From DATBHM01 sp036557505 (GTDB lineage Bacteria > Actinomycetota > UBA4738 > JACQTL01), in NCBI GenBank assembly GCA_036557505.1, contig DATBHM010000065.1, positions 11,767 through 75,766 on the forward strand: 64,000 bases of DNA. Direction: 5' to 3'. Each line of letters starts with the position of its first letter. Position 1 is the stretch's first letter. The notes under the pieces were generated by a model, which saw only the letters and a list, made by a program, of their open reading frames with translations, was not told where the DNA came from and searched no databases. The translations under genes and the position numbers were made by a program. Positions 1 to 7,865 of the stretch are shown here, piece after piece.

Positions 1-2
1 GA

Positions 3-731
3 CTGGGCGGCGAGGTGGGCAGACATCTCCATCTTCATCCGGGGTTCGCGACGTTCGGGGTATTCGACGAGGACGTCCGGATGTGGACGGGGACCCTCCA
101 GGCGCGGTACTCGCGCCACCTGCGTGATCGGGACGGCGGCTACGGGCCCATCTTCGAGACGGTGCCGATCCACCCCGGGCTGGGATCGGGCGCGATGCCG
201 TGGGTGTCGGCGGCCCAGCACCGGGAGCTGATGGGGACCTTCTCCCGGCTGGGGTTCTGCGCCGTCCTCCCGCGCGACCGGAGCGAGGGACGGATCACGG
301 TGGGCCGGGACGGTTCGCCGGTGGTCCGGTACCGCCTGGTCCCGGACGACGAACGCCGCATCGTCGACGGGCTGGTCGCCGCCGGGCAGATCATGGAGGC
401 AGCCGGCGCCCACGAGCTGTTCACACTGCACGCGCCCCCGCTCTCGTACCGGCCGGGGCCGGGCGCGCGCGAGCGGTGGGCCGAGGAGCTCAGTTCGATC
501 GGCCTCCGCGGCAAGGTCACCGGGGTCTCGTTCCACCAGATGGGCTCGTGCCGGATGGGCAGCGACCGGACGACCTCGGCCATCGGGCCGGACAACGAGA
601 CGCACGAGGTGCGCAACCTGTTCGTGGCCGACGCGTCGGCGTTCCCGACCGCATCGGGCGTCAACCCGATGCTCACCGTCTACGGCATCGCCAACCGGGC
701 GGCCGGGAAGATCGCCGCGCGCCTGGCCTGA
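3..731 (+). CDS. GMC family oxidoreductase, C-terminal part (cut by left edge)
   Basis: FAD-dependent glucose-methanol-choline oxidoreductase; such enzymes oxidise alcohols or sugars. The frame is open to the left edge, so the N-terminal FAD-binding domain lies outside. What remains is the substrate-binding part and the GMC C-terminal domain. It contains the HQMGSCRMG stretch with the first catalytic-type His, and the late GVNPMLT segment that contributes FAD contacts and usually the second His/Asn of the active site. The protein ends with the typical ANRAAGKIAARL helix. The substrate cannot be told. The internal GTG at 15 is only the first start-like codon in the window, not the true start. 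Confidence 0.9.
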   Translation: MGGEVGRHLHLHPGFATFGVFDEDVRMWTGTLQARYSRHLRDRDGGYGPIFETVPIHPGLGSGAMPWVSAAQHRELMGTFSRLGFCAVLPRDRSEGRITVGRDGSPVVRYRLVPDDERRIVDGLVAAGQIMEAAGAHELFTLHAPPLSYRPGPGARERWAEELSSIGLRGKVTGVSFHQMGSCRMGSDRTTSAIGPDNETHEVRNLFVADASAFPTASGVNPMLTVYGIANRAAGKIAARLA

Positions 732-941
732 TCGATGCCGACGTCCGTCCGCCGTTCGGGGGACACGCGCCGTCGGCCCTAGTCCGGTTGCAGGTGCACG
801 TTCCTCCCCCGCGCGCGCGGCGCGTTCGATCCAATCGGTGGATGAATTCGACCCCGACGCCCGATGAGCGGCTCACCTAAGTCCCCGATAGTTCTCGGTA
901 GGCGCCCGAGGTACGCGCGGACACCAGGGAGACTGAGCGAC

Positions 942-2561
942 GTGAACGACATCGAGACCACACGGGCCGCAGCGACCCTCGCCGCGGCGCGCCCGCACCG
1001 ATCGGGACGACGGCTCGTCCGTCGTGTGGCCGCCACGACGGTGGCGAGCGCCGTGCTCGTCGTCTCCGGCATCGCCGTGGCTGCCACGCCGGCGGGGGCC
1101 TCGACGTACGACCCCGCCGGCGACATGAACTCGATGTACAACACCACGCGGTACATGGGCGCGGCCGACTGGTGGGACGCCGGCGCCACGGGTGCGGGCG
1201 TCGACGTCGCCCTCATCGACACGGGGGTCACGCCGGTTCCGGGTCTGGACGGACCCGACAAGATCATCTACGGGCCGGACCTGTCGCTCGAGTCGCAGGC
1301 GCCCAACCTCACGAGGCTCGACGCCAACGGGCACGGCACGTTCATGGCCGGTCTGATCGCCGGCCACGACTCGACCCTCACGGCCCCCTACTCGAGCGCA
1401 CCCGCCTCCGCGTACCGGGGCGTCGCGCCGGACGCGAGGATCGTGAGTGTGAAGGTGGGCGACGCCAACGGGGCGGTCGACGTGTCCCAGGTCATCGCGG
1501 CGATCAACTGGGTCGTCCAGCACCGCCACGACGACGGATTGAACATCCGGGTCCTCAACCTGTCCTTCGGTACGAACGGGGTCCAGCACTACCTCCTGGA
1601 CCCGCTCGCCTTCGCCGCGGAGCAGGCCTGGCGGAAGGGGATCGTGGTTGTGGCCGCCGGCGGCAACCTCGGGTTCCAGAGCGAGGACGACGATGCCCCG
1701 GCGCTGGCGGATCCGGCGTTCGACCCCACCCTGCTCGCGGTGGGGTCGTCGGACTCCATGGGCACCGCGAGCATGGCGGACGACCGGGTCGCGTCGTTCT
1801 CCCCGTGGCCCAGCCGCCTGCTCACGAGGGGCGTGGACCTCCTCGCCCCCGGCGCCCACCTCCAGGGCCTTCGGGTCCCGGGGTCGTACATCGATCAGAA
1901 GAACCCCGGCGGAGCGATCGACGCCCGGTACTTCCGCGGGAGCGGGACGTCCGAGTCAACGGCCCTGGTGTCCGGAGCCGCCGCCCTGATCCTGCAGAAG
2001 TACCCGGACGCCACCCCCGATCAGGTCAAGCGGCTGCTGATGAGCACGGGCTACCGCGTGAGCGGCCCCCCGCAGGCCATCGGGGGCGGTGAGCTCCGGC
2101 TCGACGAGGCACTGGACACCCCGCTGCCCCGCTGGACCCAGCACGCCCTCCCGGCCCTGGGGATCGGATCGCTCGAGGGTTCGCGCGGCGAGAACCACCT
2201 GATCGACGACGGCGTCGTCCTGCGCGGCGATCAGGACATCTTCGGCCACCCCTACCGGCCCCTGGCGATGGCCCTCCGAATGGCGGCCGGGAACACCTGG
2301 TCGGGCGGGATCTGGAACGGCAACACCTGGTCCGGCAACACCTGGTCGGGCAACACGTGGAGCGGCGCCGTCTGGTCCGGGGACTCCTGGTCGGGCAACA
2401 CGTGGTCCGGCAACACCTGGTCCGGCAACACCTGGTCCGGGAACACCTGGTCGGGCAACACGTGGTCCGGGAACACGTGGTCGGGCAACACGTGGAGCGG
2501 GAACTCGTGGTCCACGACCGTCTGGGCCGGCGATTCCTGGCAGGGCGCCACCTGGGGCTGA
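942..2561 (+). CDS. Secreted S8 (subtilisin-like) serine protease with C-terminal NTWSG repeats
   Basis: About 539 aa from GTG 942, chosen because a purine-rich SD (around 927-931) precedes it and the protein then opens with an Arg-rich signal peptide and a VAATPAGAS cleavage region. An upstream in-frame start at 864 would add 26 residues before the signal. The catalytic triad is intact: Asp93 in ALIDTGV, His131 in NGHGTFMAG and Ser337 in GTSESTALVSG; the oxyanion Asn is in VVAAGGN. No cysteine-rich or PPC domain follows. Instead the last 89 residues are tandem five-residue repeats with Trp at every fifth position. It probably acts extracellularly; the tail may anchor it to the wall or be an assembly module (inference). 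Confidence 0.93.
   Translation: MNDIETTRAAATLAAARPHRSGRRLVRRVAATTVASAVLVVSGIAVAATPAGASTYDPAGDMNSMYNTTRYMGAADWWDAGATGAGVDVALIDTGVTPVPGLDGPDKIIYGPDLSLESQAPNLTRLDANGHGTFMAGLIAGHDSTLTAPYSSAPASAYRGVAPDARIVSVKVGDANGAVDVSQVIAAINWVVQHRHDDGLNIRVLNLSFGTNGVQHYLLDPLAFAAEQAWRKGIVVVAAGGNLGFQSEDDDAPALADPAFDPTLLAVGSSDSMGTASMADDRVASFSPWPSRLLTRGVDLLAPGAHLQGLRVPGSYIDQKNPGGAIDARYFRGSGTSESTALVSGAAALILQKYPDATPDQVKRLLMSTGYRVSGPPQAIGGGELRLDEALDTPLPRWTQHALPALGIGSLEGSRGENHLIDDGVVLRGDQDIFGHPYRPLAMALRMAAGNTWSGGIWNGNTWSGNTWSGNTWSGAVWSGDSWSGNTWSGNTWSGNTWSGNTWSGNTWSGNTWSGNTWSGNSWSTTVWAGDSWQGATWG
2292..2558 (+). repeat. 18 tandem 15-bp units encoding NTWSG-type pentapeptides
   Basis: The units are in frame and contiguous. 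Eleven units are exactly NTWSG; the others are variants such as GIWNG, AVWSG, DSWSG, NSWST and TVWAG, and the last unit is one codon short. Trp is invariant in every unit. Third codon positions vary (tcc/tcg, acc/acg) while the amino acids stay fixed. This indicates selection on the protein rather than very recent DNA expansion. Confidence 0.95.
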
Positions 2562-2609
2562 GCCGGCCGCGGCGTTCGGCCGCCTCGAGATCGATGACGG
2601 AGAAGGGTC

Positions 2610-5204
2610 GTGGACGCGGCAACCGGTGAATCGACGCGCTCGGTGGTTCGATCCGGCACCACGCGTGTGTGGTGGTTCATCTGCGCGGTGGGGCTGGTGG
2701 CCGCGGGCCTGTGGACGGTCGTCCTCCTCCGGCTCGGCGCGCCGGGAGGGCTCCTCATCCCGTGGTGGGTCCTGGCGATCGCCTTCTACCTCGCGGAGAC
2801 GTTCGTGGCCCACCTGCACTTCCGCAAGCAGGCCCACACGCTCTCGGCGTCCGAGGTGGGCCTGGTGCTCGGCCTGTTCTTCGCGACGCCGGCAGCGCTG
2901 CTGACCGCCCAGATGGTGGGGGCGGGGCTGGCCCTCGCGGTCCACCGCCGGCAGAGGCCCATCAAGTTCGCGTTCAACATGGCCGAGATCCCGCTGTGCA
3001 CCGCGCTGGCCGTGCTGATCTTCCGGAGCCTCTACGTCCCCGGGCACGTCGGCGGTGCAGCGTGGGTCCTCGCGCTCGTGGCGGCGATCGCGGCGCACGT
3101 GGCCGGCGTGCTGCTCGTGTCCTCCGTGATCGCGGTCGCCGAGGGACGGTTCTCGGCTCCCCAGCTGCCCCGGACGCTCGTCACGTCCCTGGTGGGGGTG
3201 GCGGCCACGACCTGTCTGGGGCTGCTCGCGGTCGAGCTCATCAACAGCGATCCGCGGGCGACGCTGCTCCTCGTGCTGCCGCTCGTGGCGTGCGGGCTGG
3301 CGTTCCGCGGCTACATGCGGCAGCGGGAGCACCGCGAGCATCTCGAGTTCCTCTACGAGTCGATGCGCGCCACGCAGGGCGCGCCCGAGTTCGGGCTGGC
3401 GGTGGGCGAGCTGCTGGTGGCGGCGCGGCGGCTCCTGCGCGCCGACTACGCGGAGATCCTGCTGTCGTCGCCGATCCCGGGCGAGCCGGTCCACCGCAGC
3501 GTGAGCGGCTCCTCGGGCCAGACGCTGATGGTGTCGGAGGCGCTCACGCCGGTGGACGCCGACGCGCTGGAGCGGACGGGCGCGGCCGACCGGCCGGCGC
3601 TCCTTCCCCGTCGCCGGGGCCCCAATCCGCTGGATGACTTCCTGTCCGCCCGCGGGCTGGAGGACGCCGTGGTCGGCGCGCTCCGGGGCGAGGAGCGGGT
3701 GTTCGGCCTCCTCGTCGTGGGCGGGCGCGTGAGCGACGTCAGCACATTCTCTGAGGAGGATCTCTCACTGTTCGAGACCTTCGGGGGACACGCCGCCGTG
3801 CTGCTCGAGAACGGACGGCTCGAACGTTCCCTCGCCCAGGTGACCGAGCTGAAGGAGGAGCTCAGCCACCGGGCCCACTACGACACGCTCACCGCGCTGC
3901 CGAACCGCCTGCTCTTCTCGGAGATGGTTGCCACCGCGCTGGCCGGCGGCGGTCCGGACACGACGCACGCCCTGCTCTACATCGACCTCGACCGCTTCAA
4001 GCTCGTGAACGACAGCTGGGGTCACGCGGCCGGTGACGACCTCCTGGTCCAGGTCGCCGAGCGGATCCGCATCGCGGTCCGGCCCGGGGACACGCCCGCC
4101 CGGCTCGGGGGCGACGAGTTCGCCGTCCTCCTGCCGAACACCGACACCGAGGGCGCCGAGCGCACCGCCCAGCGCCTCGCCGACGCGATCGACGCGCCGT
4201 TCCTGCTCTCCTCGGGGCACCAGGCGACGGTCCACGCGAGCATCGGCATCGCGGTGGCCGACGCCGTCGAGCTGACCGCCGACGATCTGCTCCGGAACGC
4301 GGACATCGCGATGTACACGGCGAAGAGCTCCGAGCACCGGTCCGTCCTGTACCTCCCCGCGTTCCACGACCGCCTGCGCCGTCGCCGGGAGCTGGCGCTC
4401 GAGGTCGAACGGGGCATCGAACGCGACGAGTTCATCGTGCACTTCCAGCCGGTCGTCTCCCTCGTCGACGGGGCGATCCAGGCGTTCGAGGCGCTGGCGC
4501 GGTGGCAGCACCCGGCCCGGGGCCTGCTCCGTCCGGACGAGTTCCTCGGGGTGGCCGAGGAGACCGGCCTGATCTCGGCGATCGGCGCGAGGGTCCGCGA
4601 GCAGGCGTTCGCGTGCGCGAGCTCGTGGGCGGCGCTCCTCCCCGAACAGGCCGACCTCGGGCTCTGGGTGAACATCGCGCCCGACGAGCTGACCAGCGAG
4701 CGGCTCGTCGAGGAGCTCGCGCTCGCGCTGACCCGCACTCACCTCGACGCCCGCCGCCTTACGGTGGAGATCACGGAGTCGAGCGTCATCCGGGACGAGC
4801 CCGGCGCGCTCGAGGCGATGCGTCGATTGCGGGAGCTGGGGATCCGGCTCTCCATCGACGACTTCGGCACCGGCTACTCGTCGCTCGCGCGCCTCGCGGA
4901 GTTCCCCATCGAGATGGTCAAGATCCCCAAGCCGTTCGTGGACCGCCTGGTCGGCGAGAGCGCCAGCACGACGATCGTCGACGCCATCCTGCGGATGGCG
5001 GGCTCGCTCGGCCTGATCACCGTGAGCGAGGGGATCGAGTACCCCGAGCAGGCCCGGATGCTGCGGAACCTGGGATGTGGGCTCGGCCAGGGGTACCTGT
5101 ACAGCCGGCCGATCGGCGCCAACGACACGTACCGCCTGCTGCGTTCGATGGCGAACGAGACCGGCTCGGCCGTCCTCCCCGTGGCCCGTTCCCTGGCCAA
5201 CTGA
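2610..5204 (+). CDS. Membrane-anchored GAF-GGDEF-EAL cyclic-di-GMP protein
   Basis: 864 aa from GTG 2610, with SD GGAGAAGGG just upstream. The N-terminal ~220 residues are a MASE-like run of hydrophobic helices. A GAF-like domain follows (~250-410), then a diguanylate cyclase domain with an intact GGDEF at residues 500-504, then an EAL phosphodiesterase domain with EAL at 627-629, VNIAPDEL, TVEITES, DDFGTGYSSL, SEGIE and GQGYLYSRP. Most EAL catalytic positions are present, but the usual KID reads KIP (KIPKPFVD). Both synthesis and hydrolysis of c-di-GMP are therefore possible. The N-terminal region presumably senses a membrane or cell-envelope signal. Confidence 0.93.
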   Translation: MDAATGESTRSVVRSGTTRVWWFICAVGLVAAGLWTVVLLRLGAPGGLLIPWWVLAIAFYLAETFVAHLHFRKQAHTLSASEVGLVLGLFFATPAALLTAQMVGAGLALAVHRRQRPIKFAFNMAEIPLCTALAVLIFRSLYVPGHVGGAAWVLALVAAIAAHVAGVLLVSSVIAVAEGRFSAPQLPRTLVTSLVGVAATTCLGLLAVELINSDPRATLLLVLPLVACGLAFRGYMRQREHREHLEFLYESMRATQGAPEFGLAVGELLVAARRLLRADYAEILLSSPIPGEPVHRSVSGSSGQTLMVSEALTPVDADALERTGAADRPALLPRRRGPNPLDDFLSARGLEDAVVGALRGEERVFGLLVVGGRVSDVSTFSEEDLSLFETFGGHAAVLLENGRLERSLAQVTELKEELSHRAHYDTLTALPNRLLFSEMVATALAGGGPDTTHALLYIDLDRFKLVNDSWGHAAGDDLLVQVAERIRIAVRPGDTPARLGGDEFAVLLPNTDTEGAERTAQRLADAIDAPFLLSSGHQATVHASIGIAVADAVELTADDLLRNADIAMYTAKSSEHRSVLYLPAFHDRLRRRRELALEVERGIERDEFIVHFQPVVSLVDGAIQAFEALARWQHPARGLLRPDEFLGVAEETGLISAIGARVREQAFACASSWAALLPEQADLGLWVNIAPDELTSERLVEELALALTRTHLDARRLTVEITESSVIRDEPGALEAMRRLRELGIRLSIDDFGTGYSSLARLAEFPIEMVKIPKPFVDRLVGESASTTIVDAILRMAGSLGLITVSEGIEYPEQARMLRNLGCGLGQGYLYSRPIGANDTYRLLRSMANETGSAVLPVARSLAN

Positions 5205-5317
5205 CGTCCACCCCGCGAGACGCGGATCCCGTGTTCCAATCGACCGGAGCAGGACGCCGTCCGCCGCCACCCGGTCGGACGCGGCGTCCCCATCCATCGT
5301 TCGAAGGGAGTCCGCTC

Positions 5318-5692
5318 ATGGCCGACGAGGGAACGCGGTACACGATCCACGAGGAGCCGTTGTTCGGCCTGCTCGAGGTGATGGACGTCCAAAAGGTCAT
5401 CGACGACACGACCGAGCCGTGGGTGAACTGGACCCTGTGTCGGGTGAACGACAGCCTGATCCGGCTCGGGGTGCTCCACGGCGAGTTCCACTGGCACAAG
5501 CACGACGACGAGGACGAGTTCTTCCTGCTGCTCGACGGCGACTTCCGCCTCGAGCTCGAGGACCGGACCGTCGAGCTGAAGCCGCGGCAGGCGTTCACGG
5601 TTCCGAAGGGCGTCTTGCACCGCCCGGTCGTGCCGGTCCCAAGCGCCGTGCTGATGATCGAGACCGCCGGCGTCGTGGCGACCGGCGACTGA
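5318..5692 (+). CDS. Small single-domain cupin
   Basis: 124 aa from ATG 5318, preceded by GAAGGGAG. It contains the cupin metal motif HWHKHDDEDEFFLLLDG (HxH...E) and a second half with GVLHRPVVP supplying the third His. It is a typical compact double-stranded beta-helix, likely binding a divalent metal. Substrate and pathway are unknown, and neither neighbour gives a clue. Confidence 0.85.
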   Translation: MADEGTRYTIHEEPLFGLLEVMDVQKVIDDTTEPWVNWTLCRVNDSLIRLGVLHGEFHWHKHDDEDEFFLLLDGDFRLELEDRTVELKPRQAFTVPKGVLHRPVVPVPSAVLMIETAGVVATGD

Positions 5693-5771
5693 TACAGCCC
5701 GGCCGAGCGAAATCTCCTCCGACCGTGGCAGGATCGGCCACTTTGTCCGGGCAACGGAAGGAGGGGATCGG

Positions 5772-6455
5772 ATGGACATCCGCAGGATGCGGCCGTCACC
5801 GGCCATGGTGGTCGCGACGATCGCGCTCGTGATCTCGCTGGGCGGGGTGGGCTATGCGGCGGGACTGATCGGCACCAACGACATCAAGGACGGTGCCGTC
5901 ACGACGCCGAAGCTCCACGCCGACGCGGTGACCAGCGGGAAGGTCGCTCCCCACTCGCTGACGCGCGTCGACATCGACGTGCCGAAGCTCGGGAAGGTTC
6001 CGGCCGCGGCCACGGCGGACAACGCGCTCGCGCTGGGCGGCGAGATCCCGGCCGCGTTCGAACGCTCGACACGGGTCCTGTTCGGCGCGGCCCGGGCCGA
6101 CCTCGGCACCCCCCAGTTCCTGTTCGCCGACCCGGCCGTCGGGGTGAACCTGTTCACCGCCGGCAACGCCAGCTCCAACCCGCAGGTCCAGGTGACCAAC
6201 ACGAACAGCACGGGCAACCTGATCGGGACGCCGATCACGAGCACCGGCGCACATCCGGGGTTCGCGGTCTCCCACGGGGCGAGCCAGATCGTGGGACCGG
6301 CCGTCTCGACGTCCGGCGACTACCTGGACATGCTGCTGAACAACACCGGCGTCGCCGGCCTGTCGTCGTCGCTCTGGGTGCACTGCCTGTTCAACTTCGA
6401 CGGCGGCGACCTGACCGCGTTCTGCTGGGGGATCCGGGCGGTCAACCCCTCGTAA
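5772..6455 (+). CDS. Export-tagged hypothetical protein with N-terminal membrane helix
   Basis: 227 aa, with a strong SD (AAGGAGGGG) five bases before ATG 5772. The N-terminus (RPSPAMVVATIALVISLGG) is a signal or anchor segment. It is followed by GTNDIKDGAVTTPKLHADAV, a low-complexity spacer of the kind often found in exported proteins of high-GC actinobacteria. The remainder has no recognisable catalytic motif and looks like a beta-rich extracellular domain. Function unknown. Confidence 0.8.
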   Translation: MDIRRMRPSPAMVVATIALVISLGGVGYAAGLIGTNDIKDGAVTTPKLHADAVTSGKVAPHSLTRVDIDVPKLGKVPAAATADNALALGGEIPAAFERSTRVLFGAARADLGTPQFLFADPAVGVNLFTAGNASSNPQVQVTNTNSTGNLIGTPITSTGAHPGFAVSHGASQIVGPAVSTSGDYLDMLLNNTGVAGLSSSLWVHCLFNFDGGDLTAFCWGIRAVNPS

Positions 6456-6486
6456 CGGGTGTGCCGTCGCCGGCGCGCCCTCCCGG

Positions 6487-7677
6487 CTATCGGCGGGCGC
6501 GCTGGCGGCGGAGGTTCGAGTACCGGCCGGCCTTGCCGCTGAACACGATGCGCGGGGGCGCGACCTTCATGCCCTCGGCTTCGAAGTCCTCGTGCAGCTT
6601 GAGGCGCGCGGCCATGCGGCCGATGTCGCCCTGCTGCTCGGGCGTGACGAACGTGACCCCGGTGCCCGGGCGGCCGGCCCGTGCCGTTCGGCCCACCCGG
6701 TGGACGTAGGCCTTGTCGTCCTCGGGCGGGTCGTAGTTCACGACGTGGCTGATCCGTTCGAGGTCCAGCCCGCGCGCGGCGATGTCGGTCGCGACGAGCA
6801 CGTGGATCTTGCCCGACTCGAAGTCGCGGAGCGCCCGCTCGCGGACGGGCTGCGAGAGATCGCCGTGCATGGCCACGCACTTGATGCCCTGCTGGCGAAG
6901 CTTCCAGGCAAGGCGGTCTGCCCCGCGCTTCGTCCGGACGAAGACCAGCGTCTTGGCGCGGTCCTCGCCGAGGAACTCGATCAGCGCGTCGACCTTGCCC
7001 TGGGCGGTCACCGGGATGAACCGGTGGTCGGCCTCGTCGACGGTCTCGCGCGGCGACTCGACCTCGTGCAGGCGGGCGTCGCGGGTGTAGGAGCGCGCGA
7101 GCCGACCGACCTGCCCGTCGAGCGTCGCCGAGAAGAACATCGTCTGGCGATTCGCGCCCAGGCGCTTGACGATGCGGTCGACCTGCGGCTGGAATCCCAT
7201 GTCGAGCATCCGGTCGGCCTCGTCGAGGACGAGCATCGAGACGCCCTCCAGCGAGACCATGCGGCGTTGGGCCAGGTCCTCGAGGCGTCCGGGCGTGGCG
7301 ATCACGATGTCGGAGGACGCGGCGCGCTTGCCCTGCTCGACCACCCGGGTGCCGCCGTACGCCAGGGCGACCTTCAGGTTCTTGGCTCTGGCGACCTCGC
7401 GGAACTCGTCCGCGACCTGAACCGCCAGCTCCCGCGTCGGGACGAGCACGAGGGCGGACGGCTTCGGGCCACCGGCCCGCACGCGCTCGACGATCGGCAG
7501 CGCGAACGCCAGCGTCTTGCCGGAGCCCGTCCGCGACTTGGCCAGCACGTCCCGCCCGCCCAGGGCATCGGCCATGACCAGCGCCTGGATGGGGAACGGC
7601 CGCTCGATGCCCCGGGAGGCGAGCGCCGTGACGACGCCCGCCGACACGCCGAGGTCGGCGAAGGTGGATTCGGACAC
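6487..7677 (-). CDS. DEAD-box ATP-dependent RNA helicase (RhlE-like)
   Basis: 396 aa from GTG 7677, supported by AGGAG 11 nt upstream and by the protein then opening with SESTFADLGVS, the usual Q-motif region. A further upstream start at 7758 would add an unconserved leader. All helicase motifs are present: SRTGSGKT (I), PTRELAVQV (Ia), VIATPGR (Ib), LDEADRMLDMGF (II, DEAD), FFSATL (III), LVFVRTKRGAD (IV), VATDIAARGLD (V) and HRVGRTARAG (VI). There is no extended basic C-terminal tail. Likely role: RNA unwinding in ribosome assembly or mRNA decay. Confidence 0.93.
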   Translation of the reverse strand: MSESTFADLGVSAGVVTALASRGIERPFPIQALVMADALGGRDVLAKSRTGSGKTLAFALPIVERVRAGGPKPSALVLVPTRELAVQVADEFREVARAKNLKVALAYGGTRVVEQGKRAASSDIVIATPGRLEDLAQRRMVSLEGVSMLVLDEADRMLDMGFQPQVDRIVKRLGANRQTMFFSATLDGQVGRLARSYTRDARLHEVESPRETVDEADHRFIPVTAQGKVDALIEFLGEDRAKTLVFVRTKRGADRLAWKLRQQGIKCVAMHGDLSQPVRERALRDFESGKIHVLVATDIAARGLDLERISHVVNYDPPEDDKAYVHRVGRTARAGRPGTGVTFVTPEQQGDIGRMAARLKLHEDFEAEGMKVAPPRIVFSGKAGRYSNLRRQRARR

Positions 7678-7865
7678 GATCGGTTCAACTCCTTCTGCGT
7701 GTCGGGCTTGCGGGCGCGACACGGCATCTCTCGGGGAAGTTCGACTCGCCGAGATCACCGCTTGGAAGGGGAACCGGAACCGCGAACCTCACGGGGTGGC
7801 CTCGCCACCCGTGCCTCAAGAGTACCAGCAGGAAGGGGCACGGGAAACGATGCGCCGCAACGAGT

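Noticed and set aside
2292..2558. Possible CRISPR array from the regular 15-bp units
   Set aside because: Units are contiguous with no spacers, in frame and protein-conserving; no cas genes are present.
1956..3494. Long minus-strand ORF (512 aa) across the subtilase and GGDEF genes
   Set aside because: Shadow of real plus-strand genes in high-GC DNA; Arg/Gly/Pro-rich with no domain, and part of it is the mirror of the NTWSG repeat.
3765..5297. 510-aa minus-strand ORF antisense to the GGDEF-EAL gene
   Set aside because: Composition (Arg, Asp, Val, Gly runs) is typical of antisense frames; the plus strand holds a complete multidomain protein.
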